Source of the DNA: Ancylobacter lacus
GTDB lineage: Bacteria > Pseudomonadota > Alphaproteobacteria > Rhizobiales > Xanthobacteraceae
DNA: 64,000 nucleotides
Direction: 5' to 3'
NCBI RefSeq assembly: GCF_018390635.1
Contig: NZ_JAHBGE010000047.1
Span: 53,834 to 117,833, forward strand
In this document: positions 1 through 5,842 of the stretch, piece after piece
How positions within the stretch are numbered: position 1 is the stretch's first letter
Layout: the number at the start of each line of letters is the position of its first letter
Made by a program: the position numbers and the translations under genes
The notes under the pieces: model-generated
Database searches by the model: none
Told to the model about the DNA's origin: nothing
Seen by the model: the letters and a program-made list of their open reading frames with translations, nothing else

Positions 1-129
1 ACGGCGGGTCGGCGGGTCGGCGGGTCGGCGGGTCGGCGGGTCGGCGGGTCGGCGGGTCGGCGGGTCGGCGGGTCGGCGGGTCGGCGGGTCGGCGGGTCGG
101 CGGGTCGGCGGGTCGGCGGGTCGGCGGGA
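1..129. repeat. 8-bp tandem repeat array (unit CGGCGGGT), continuing off the left edge
   Basis: Fifteen perfect head-to-tail copies of the octamer CGGCGGGT run from position 2 to 121, and a sixteenth copy at 122-129 has its last T changed to A. The array touches the left window edge, so its true length is unknown. It stops 17 bp before the inverted repeat that probably controls the sulfur operon. The unit is not a multiple of three, so any copy-number change would shift a reading frame or alter promoter spacing. Nothing visible shows that it is coding. Confidence 0.95.
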
Positions 130-145
130 GGATACATCATGATTT

Positions 146-171
146 AACGATTGCATTTATTCGCAATCGTT
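146..171. promoter_or_regulatory. Palindromic operator for the SqrR/BigR-type ArsR operon
   Basis: A perfect 9-bp inverted repeat, AACGATTGC / GCAATCGTT (146-154 and 163-171), surrounds an 8-bp A/T-rich spacer. It lies in a short A/T-rich island (about 130-187) in otherwise very G+C-rich DNA, as expected for promoter plus operator. Dimeric ArsR repressors bind such dyads. The nearest gene is the ArsR regulator at 427, so autoregulation is the likely role. The assignment to that regulator is inference. Confidence 0.6.
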
Positions 172-426
172 TTATCTAAATTAATACCTTCCCGCCCCGA
201 CCGTGAACCCCATGCACCCGAATGCCGGCATTCTCAACCACACGTTGCATCCCCTCCCCGGCCTCAGGCTGATCGCGGCGGTCGTCCTCCCCGCGGGCGA
301 GGCACGCCGGATCGGCCTCATCGGCCTCATCCTCCTCCTCACCGCACCGACCAGCCACCGCCCGGCCAACGCCCGGCCGGGCCTTTCCAGCCTGCCGCGG
401 TCGCGCGGCCGGGGCGGGCGCGCGCC

Positions 427-774
427 ATGAGCGAGGCCCTGCCAACCGCCGCCGCGACCCCGGCCGAGGCGATGAAGGAACGGGTGGAGGAGGCCTCCGC
501 CTTCCTGAAACGCCTCGCCAATCCCGACCGGCTGCTGGTCGCCTGCGCCCTGGTCGAGGGCGAGCGCTCGGTGCGCGCGCTGGAGGACCGGCTCGGCATC
601 CGCCAGCCCGGCCTCTCGCAGCAGCTCGCCGAACTGCGCGCCGCCGGCCTCGTCGCCGCCCGAAAACAGGGCAAGCAGGTGTTCTACCGCCTCGCCGACC
701 CGCGGGTCGAAACCCTCGTCACCACCCTGCACCGCCTGTTCTGCGCGGCGCCGCCCCCCGGCACGGAGCCCTGA
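427..774 (+). CDS. ArsR-family transcriptional regulator, SqrR/BigR-like persulfide sensor
   Basis: This 115-residue winged-helix repressor carries the ArsR signature: a recognition helix region around IRQPGLSQQL, followed by a wing ending in KQVFYRLADP. Two cysteines are conserved in position with the reactive-sulfur sensors SqrR and BigR: one in the CALVEGE segment of the second helix and one near the C-terminus in LFC. In those proteins the pair forms a polysulfide bridge that releases DNA. The ATG at 427 is chosen because upstream in-frame sequence is low-complexity and lacks family similarity. The stop at 772-774 is one base from the next ATG, so it is co-transcribed with the two YeeE/YedE genes. 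The dyad at 146-171 is its probable operator, leaving an unusually long leader of about 255 bp. Confidence 0.85.
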   Translation: MSEALPTAAATPAEAMKERVEEASAFLKRLANPDRLLVACALVEGERSVRALEDRLGIRQPGLSQQLAELRAAGLVAARKQGKQVFYRLADPRVETLVTTLHRLFCAAPPPGTEP

Positions 775-775
775 C

Positions 776-1201
776 ATGACCGCCTTCACCCCCCTCGCCG
801 CCCTCCTCGGCGGCGCCCTCATCGGGCTTTCCGCCGTGCTGCTGATGCTGATTGAAGGCCGCATTGCGGGCATAAGCGGCATGGCCAGCCGGATTCTGCC
901 GCCCTGGCGTGGTGGAATCGCCCCGCGCGCGGCGTTTCTCGCCGGGCTCGTCGCCGCGCCCTTCGTGGTGCAGGCGGTGACGGGCAGCCCGGTGGCGCAG
1001 ACGGTTTCCGCCAATCTGCCGCTCATGGCGGCGGCCGGGCTGCTGGTCGGCTTCGGTGCGGTGCTGGGCAGCGGCTGCACCTCCGGTCACGGCGTCTGCG
1101 GCCTCGCCCGGCTGTCGCCGCGCTCGCTGGTGGCGACGCTGACCTTCATGGCGACCGGTTTCCTCACCGTCTTTCTCATGCGCCATCTGCTGGGAGGCTG
1201 A
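776..1201 (+). CDS. YeeE/YedE family membrane protein, first half-transporter (PmpA-like)
   Basis: This 141-residue, almost wholly hydrophobic protein has about four predicted membrane segments and the YeeE/YedE motif GSGCTSGHGVCGLARLSPRS (residues about 100-119). Its cysteines are those used by the family to pass thiosulfate or sulfane sulfur across the inner membrane. It has half the length of full-size TsuA/YeeE, and the second half follows three bases after its stop. Two-gene versions next to an ArsR regulator are known as PmpAB-type systems. The context implies uptake or export of a reactive sulfur species under control of the upstream persulfide sensor. The exact substrate cannot be read from the sequence. 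Confidence 0.85.
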   Translation: MTAFTPLAALLGGALIGLSAVLLMLIEGRIAGISGMASRILPPWRGGIAPRAAFLAGLVAAPFVVQAVTGSPVAQTVSANLPLMAAAGLLVGFGAVLGSGCTSGHGVCGLARLSPRSLVATLTFMATGFLTVFLMRHLLGG

Positions 1202-1204
1202 ACC

Positions 1205-1618
1205 ATGCCGGTGCTGGTCAATCTCGCCCTCGGGCTGCTGTTCGGGCTGGGGCTCATCGTCTCCGGCATGAGCAACCCGGCCAAGGTGCTGAATTTCCTT
1301 GATATTTTCGGAACGTTCGACCCCTCCCTCGCCTTCGTCATGGCGGGCGCGGCGGGGGTTGCCCTTGTCGGATACCGTCTTGTCCTGCGGCGGCGGGCGC
1401 CGCTGCTGGCGCCGCGCTTCGAGCTGCCGACCCGGCGCGACATCGATGCCCGGCTCGTCGCCGGCGCGGCCCTGTTCGGCGTGGGCTGGGGTCTGGGCGG
1501 GTTCTGCCCCGGCCCGGCCTTCACCGCGCTCGGCCTCGCCGCGCCGGGAACGCTGGCCTTCGTGCCGGCGATGCTGCTCGGCATGTGGCTGGCACGGCGG
1601 CTGCCGGCTTCCGGCTGA
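1205..1618 (+). CDS. YeeE/YedE family membrane protein, second half-transporter (PmpB-like, DUF6691)
   Basis: This 137-residue membrane protein begins with a hydrophobic segment followed by GMSNPAKVLNFLD and carries the second sulfur-conducting motif GGFCPGPAF near residues 100-108. Both are hallmarks of the C-terminal half of YeeE/YedE proteins. It is three bases downstream of the first half and should assemble with it in the inner membrane. No enzyme of sulfur oxidation (rhodanese, persulfide dioxygenase) is visible in the next genes, so the operon is a minimal regulator-plus-transporter unit. Confidence 0.85.
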   Translation: MPVLVNLALGLLFGLGLIVSGMSNPAKVLNFLDIFGTFDPSLAFVMAGAAGVALVGYRLVLRRRAPLLAPRFELPTRRDIDARLVAGAALFGVGWGLGGFCPGPAFTALGLAAPGTLAFVPAMLLGMWLARRLPASG

Positions 1619-1834
1619 GTCCGCCCACCCCTTGCGCAGCCGGAATCGGCGCAAACCAACGCCCAACACCCCGGCACGCCCATAAAACGGGCATGGCCTG
1701 CCCGCATTCGCGGCCGCTGGCTGCAAGTAAGCGTGCGCCCGCAGACAAGTCGCCCGCCGGCTCCGCCACTAAGACTCTTCTCCAACGGTACCGCCATCGT
1801 GCGCGCAGGCACCGGAGATCAGAGGAGAAGTTTC

Positions 1835-2767
1835 GTGGCACTCAATCCCGACACCCATTCCGGTCGGCGCGGCACGTCCGCGGCGGCCAAGGCGAGGGCG
1901 GCCCTGTTCGGCGTCCTCGGCTTCGCGCTCGTGGCGGGCGGCATCGCCGCCGGCCTGCCCACCCGCGCCGAGGCGGCCTCGCCGGAGGCCTGCTCGGCAC
2001 TGCAGGCGAAGTACCCCGCGCTCAAGGGCAAGACCCTCGTCGACGCCATCAACCCCCACACGCCGGGCTACGAGACGATCGACCCGCAGGACCCGACCAA
2101 GTACATCGGCTTCGACATCGATCTCGGCGAGGCCATCGGCGATTGCCTCGGCTTCAAGCTCAGCTACAAGGCGGTCACCTTCGCCTCGCTGCTGACCACG
2201 CTGCAGGCCGGCCAGGCCGACATCGTCATCTCCGACATCTACGCCACCAAGGACCGCGCCAAGGCCGCCGACTTCATCACCTATCTGAAGGTTTATGACG
2301 GCGTGCTGGTCGCCAAGGGCAACCCGAAGAAGATCGACGGCATCAATCTGTCGCTGTGCGGCACGGTGGCGGCCGAGAACACCGGCTATGTCGAGGTGCC
2401 GCTGATCCAGGCGCTCGAATCCGAGTGCAAGAAGGCCGGCAAGCCGGCGCCGGAAATCCTGCTGTTCGACAACAACGCCAACTGTATCCAGGCGATCCTC
2501 GCCGGCCGCGCCGACACCTACATCAACGACGTGAACACCGTCGACGGCGCGGTGAAGGCCTATCCCGACAAGCTGGACAAGGCCACCGCGGTGACGCTGC
2601 CCTACTCGGTCGGCATCGCCGTGCCACGCAACAATGTCGCATTCCGCGACGCCGTCTTTGCCGCGCTGACCGAGCTGCAGAAGGCCGGCGTCCAGGCCGA
2701 GCTGATGAAGAAGTGGAACCTGCCGACCGACCAGCTCGAGACCCCCAAGCTGGTCCTCGCCGACTGA
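1835..2767 (+). CDS. ABC transporter periplasmic substrate-binding protein, SBP_bac_3 type
   Basis: This 310-residue protein belongs to the polar-amino-acid binding-protein family (solute-binding family 3). The start is the GTG at 1835, preceded by a strong AGAGGAGAAG ribosome-binding site; a longer reading from 1733 lacks one. A Sec signal peptide ends near residue 47 (LPTRAEA, then ASPEAC). The mature part contains the fold's typical strings YIGFDIDLGEAIGDCLG and TLQAGQADIVISDIYATKDR. It probably binds an amino acid, amide or similar small nitrogen compound and delivers it to the fused permease-ATPase downstream, which is separated from it by a stable hairpin at 2775-2799. The amidase genes that follow suggest an amide ligand, but that is inference. 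Confidence 0.88.
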   Translation: MALNPDTHSGRRGTSAAAKARAALFGVLGFALVAGGIAAGLPTRAEAASPEACSALQAKYPALKGKTLVDAINPHTPGYETIDPQDPTKYIGFDIDLGEAIGDCLGFKLSYKAVTFASLLTTLQAGQADIVISDIYATKDRAKAADFITYLKVYDGVLVAKGNPKKIDGINLSLCGTVAAENTGYVEVPLIQALESECKKAGKPAPEILLFDNNANCIQAILAGRADTYINDVNTVDGAVKAYPDKLDKATAVTLPYSVGIAVPRNNVAFRDAVFAALTELQKAGVQAELMKKWNLPTDQLETPKLVLAD

Positions 2768-2774
2768 CGCCCCT

Positions 2775-2799
2775 GGCGGCCGGGCGCCTCCCGGCCGCC
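2775..2799 (+). terminator. Intercistronic hairpin between binding-protein and transporter genes
   Basis: A perfect 10-bp stem (GGCGGCCGGG / CCCGGCCGCC) with a 5-nt loop starts 7 bp after the binding-protein stop and ends 26 bp before the permease ATG. There is no following U-tract, so it is better read as a partial terminator or mRNA 3'-end stabiliser than a full stop. This arrangement commonly gives more binding protein than membrane transporter. Confidence 0.6.
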
Positions 2800-2825
2800 G
2801 CCCTCCAACAGCCGCGACAGGGCCG

Positions 2826-4445
2826 ATGGATCTCTTCTTCCACTATCTCAGCATGCCCTACCTCATCGACGGGGTCGGCTACACGCTGCTCATCACCGTT
2901 CTCGGCCTGCTCGGCGGCCTTGCCATGGGCCTCGTCCTCGCGGCGATGCAGCTCAGCCGGTTCCGGGCACTGGCCATCGTCGCGCGGACTTATTCGATCA
3001 TCTTCCGCGGCACGCCGCTGATCCTGCAGATGGTGTTCTGCTACAACGCCCTGCCGCTGATCGGCATCAAGCTCACCGCCATCGCCGCCGCCAGCCTCGC
3101 CCTCGCGCTGAACGAGGCGCCCTTCATCGCCGAGATCCTGCGCGCCAACGTCATCGGGGTCGACCGCGGCCAGGTCAGCGCCGGGCAGGCGCTGGGCATG
3201 ACGCCGGCCGCCATCATGCGCCGGGTCATCGCCCCCCAGGCGATCCGCTCCATGGTGCCGGCGCTCGGCAACGAAGCGGTCAGCGCGCTCAAGAACTCGT
3301 CGCTGGCCTCGGTCGTGGCGGTGCAGGAACTCACCCTGCGCTCCACCCAGCTCGCCTCCGCCACCTTCGATTTCTTCTCGATCTTCTTCGCCTCCGGCCT
3401 GATCTACCTCATCCTCACCGGCGCCATCGCGGTGATCCAGATCGTCGTGGAGATGCTGCTCGACCTCGACCGGCCGCCGCCGAGGGAACAGCTCACCCGC
3501 TTCTTCCGCGCCCTGCTGCCGGGGCGCGAGGCCGCCCCCGCCGCGGTGTCGGCCAGGCCAGTGCCGACCGGGGCCGGGGAAGAAACGGTCCCCGCCGAGC
3601 CGCTGCCGCCACCCTCCGCCAAGGTCGCCGCCTCGGTGCGGGTCGACCGCGAGGCCCGCGCGGCGCGGCTCGCCGGCAATGCCGCCGCCGTCGAGGTCAC
3701 CGCCCTGCGCAAGGCCTATGGCGCCAACACCGTGCTGAACGGCGTCGACCTCGGCGTGCGCACCGGAGAGGTGGTGGCGCTGCTCGGACCCAGCGGCTCG
3801 GGCAAGAGCACGCTCCTGCGCTGCATCAACCGGCTGGAGGGCTGGGACGGCGGCGACATCCGGGTCGGCGGGCGCTCGCTCGACCGCGCCCCGGACGGCC
3901 GGGCCCTGCCGCCGCGCGCCATCGCCCAGATGCGGGCGAGCGTCGGGGTCGGCATGGTGTTCCAGCAGTTCAACCTGTTCGGCCACCTCACCGCGCGGGA
4001 GAACGTCGCCGGCCCGCTGCGCTGGGTGCAGGGGCTCACCCGCCTCGACGCCGACCGCCGCGCGATGGAACTGCTGGAGCGCGTCGGGCTGGCGCACCGG
4101 GCCGACGCGCTGCCCCGCCACCTCTCCGGCGGCCAGCAGCAGCGCGTCGCCATCGCCCGCGCGGTGGCGCCCAACCCGAGCGTATTGCTGCTCGACGAGC
4201 CGACCTCCGCGCTCGACCCCGAGCTGGTGAGCGAGGTGCTGGAGGTCATCCACCGGCTGGCGGTGGAGGATGGGCTGGCCATGGTCATCTCGACCCATCA
4301 GCTCCGCTTCGCCGGGGAGGTCGCCGATCGCATCGTCTTCCTGAGCGGCGGCACGATCATCGAGGAGGGCCCGGCCGCTCAGGTGCTCAACGCCCCCCGC
4401 CACCCGCTCACCGCGCGCTTCCTCAGCAAGATGGAGGGCGAGTGA
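2826..4445 (+). CDS. Fused amino-acid-type ABC transporter permease/ATP-binding protein
   Basis: This 539-residue protein joins two subunits that are usually separate. Residues 1 to about 212 are a HisM/GlnP-type permease with about five membrane helices and the EAA cytoplasmic loop (97-124, ending GQALG). Residues about 213-285 form a Pro/Ala-rich linker. Residues about 288-535 are an ABC ATPase with Walker A GPSGSGKST (321-329), signature LSGGQQQR (433-440) and Walker B VLLLDEP (453-459). A homodimer would give a complete transporter with two permease and two ATPase domains. With the binding protein upstream it forms one importer. The stop lies 52 bp before the amidase gene, suggesting shared transcription. 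Confidence 0.9.
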   Translation: MDLFFHYLSMPYLIDGVGYTLLITVLGLLGGLAMGLVLAAMQLSRFRALAIVARTYSIIFRGTPLILQMVFCYNALPLIGIKLTAIAAASLALALNEAPFIAEILRANVIGVDRGQVSAGQALGMTPAAIMRRVIAPQAIRSMVPALGNEAVSALKNSSLASVVAVQELTLRSTQLASATFDFFSIFFASGLIYLILTGAIAVIQIVVEMLLDLDRPPPREQLTRFFRALLPGREAAPAAVSARPVPTGAGEETVPAEPLPPPSAKVAASVRVDREARAARLAGNAAAVEVTALRKAYGANTVLNGVDLGVRTGEVVALLGPSGSGKSTLLRCINRLEGWDGGDIRVGGRSLDRAPDGRALPPRAIAQMRASVGVGMVFQQFNLFGHLTARENVAGPLRWVQGLTRLDADRRAMELLERVGLAHRADALPRHLSGGQQQRVAIARAVAPNPSVLLLDEPTSALDPELVSEVLEVIHRLAVEDGLAMVISTHQLRFAGEVADRIVFLSGGTIIEEGPAAQVLNAPRHPLTARFLSKMEGE

Positions 4446-4497
4446 GGGCCACGCCCCTCCCGCCGCCGCCCCGCATTCCAGACCCGAGGCTCGTCCC

Positions 4498-5739
4498 ATG
4501 ACCAAGCACCACCTGCCGGCCACCCCCTCCACCGTCCACTGGGGCTATTTCAGCAAGACACTGGAGCCGGTGCTCACCATAAAGTCGGGCGACAGCGTGA
4601 CGGTGGAGACGATCACCCACCACGCCAATGACGATTACGACCGCATGATCGCCGGCGACACGGAAGCGGAGGCGATCTTCCTCTGGACCAAGGACGCCAA
4701 GACCATGCGCCGCCGCGGCGCCGGCCCCACCGAGGGCCCCTTCACCCATGGCAGCGGCGAGGGCGTCGGCGTCCACCTGCTCACCGGGCCGATCGCGGTG
4801 GAGGGCGCCGAGCCGGGCGACATCCTCGAGGTGCGCATCCTCGACACCGCGCCGCGGCCGAGCGCCAACCCGGCCTATGCCGGGCGCTTCTTCGGCTCCA
4901 ATCCGGCCGCGTGCTGGGGCTTCCAGTACAACGACCTCATCGAGGAGCCGAAGCCGCGCGAGGTCGTGACCATCTACGAGCTCGACATGACCGCGCCGGC
5001 CTCGGTGCAGGCGGTCTACAGCTACCGCTGGACCCCGCAGACCGACCCGGACGGCATCGTCCACCCCACCATCGACTATCCCGGCGTGCGGGTCGACCAC
5101 ACCACCATCACCCGCAACGACTCCGTGCTCTCCGGCATCAAGGTGCCGGCGCGGCTGCATTTCGGCACGATGGGCCTCGCCCCCGCCGAAGCCGAATTCG
5201 TCTCCACCATCCCGCCCAACTATACCGGCGGCAACATGGACGACTGGCGCATCGCGAAGGGCGCGCGGATGTACTACCCGGTCGCGGTGGCTGGCGGCCT
5301 GTTCTCCTGCGGCGACGCCCACGCCTCGCAGGGCGACAGCGAGCTCTCGGGCACCGCGATCGAAATCTCGCTGAACGGCGAGTTCCAGTTCATCCTCCAC
5401 AAGAAGGCCGACCTGCCCGGTACCGTTCTGGAAGGCCTGACCCACCCGCTGCTGGAAACCGACGAGGTGTGGTCGGTCTATGGCTTCAGCGTCGCGAACT
5501 ATCTGAGCGAACTCGGCCCCGACCACCAGACCGAGATTCTCAAGCGCGGCAGCCTCGACACGGCGATGCGCGATGCCTTCCGCAAGCTGCGCCGCTTCCT
5601 CATGACCGTGCATGGGCTGAGCGAGGACGAGGCCATCTCGCTGATGTCGGTCGCCGCCGATTTCGCGGTGACGCAGGTGGTGGACGCCAATTGGGGCGTC
5701 ACCGGCTCGATCCGCAAGGCGATCTTCGCCGGCCGCTGA
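4498..5739 (+). CDS. Acetamidase/formamidase family protein (FmdA-like)
   Basis: This 413-residue cytoplasmic hydrolase belongs to the FmdA_AmdA family, which releases ammonia from formamide, acetamide or other short amides. Family motifs are present along the whole length: HWGYFSK near the start, ITHHANDDYDRM, HLLTGPIAVEGAEPGD, and the metal/active-site region GDAHASQGDSELSGT near residues 272-286. The length matches the family. It follows an ABC importer and precedes an AraC regulator fused to a homologous amidase domain, so it is probably the catabolic enzyme of an amide uptake operon. The specific amide cannot be deduced. Confidence 0.9.
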   Translation: MTKHHLPATPSTVHWGYFSKTLEPVLTIKSGDSVTVETITHHANDDYDRMIAGDTEAEAIFLWTKDAKTMRRRGAGPTEGPFTHGSGEGVGVHLLTGPIAVEGAEPGDILEVRILDTAPRPSANPAYAGRFFGSNPAACWGFQYNDLIEEPKPREVVTIYELDMTAPASVQAVYSYRWTPQTDPDGIVHPTIDYPGVRVDHTTITRNDSVLSGIKVPARLHFGTMGLAPAEAEFVSTIPPNYTGGNMDDWRIAKGARMYYPVAVAGGLFSCGDAHASQGDSELSGTAIEISLNGEFQFILHKKADLPGTVLEGLTHPLLETDEVWSVYGFSVANYLSELGPDHQTEILKRGSLDTAMRDAFRKLRRFLMTVHGLSEDEAISLMSVAADFAVTQVVDANWGVTGSIRKAIFAGR

Positions 5740-5808
5740 GCCGGCCCGTTCATGCCATCCACGCGCCGGCCCGGTCACGGTCCGGCTGACGGGGCGGCAT
5801 GCATGTTG

Positions 5809-5841
5809 CTTCGACGGACCCCGTCTCTACGGGGTTCGAAG
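5809..5841 (+). promoter_or_regulatory. Hairpin covering the translation-initiation region of the AraC-amidase fusion
   Basis: Outer arms CTTCGA/TCGAAG (5809-5814, 5836-5841) and inner arms CCCCGT/ACGGGG (5819-5824, 5829-5834) can form a 12-bp interrupted stem with a CTCT loop, ending one base before the ATG at 5843. Any ribosome-binding site (CGAAGA) would be paired, so the structure could hold translation down. It could also be an attenuator after the upstream amidase or a DNA dyad bound by the AraC domain. The sequence does not decide between these. Confidence 0.5.
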
Positions 5842-5842
5842 A

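Noticed and set aside
1-129. CRISPR array
   Set aside because: The repeats are 8 bp, directly adjacent and without spacers.
203-430. 75-codon reading frame overlapping the ArsR start as ATGA
   Set aside because: It has a hydrophobic middle but no clear ribosome-binding site and no recognisable family; composition looks like translated G+C-rich leader. Mentioned only as a possible leader peptide.
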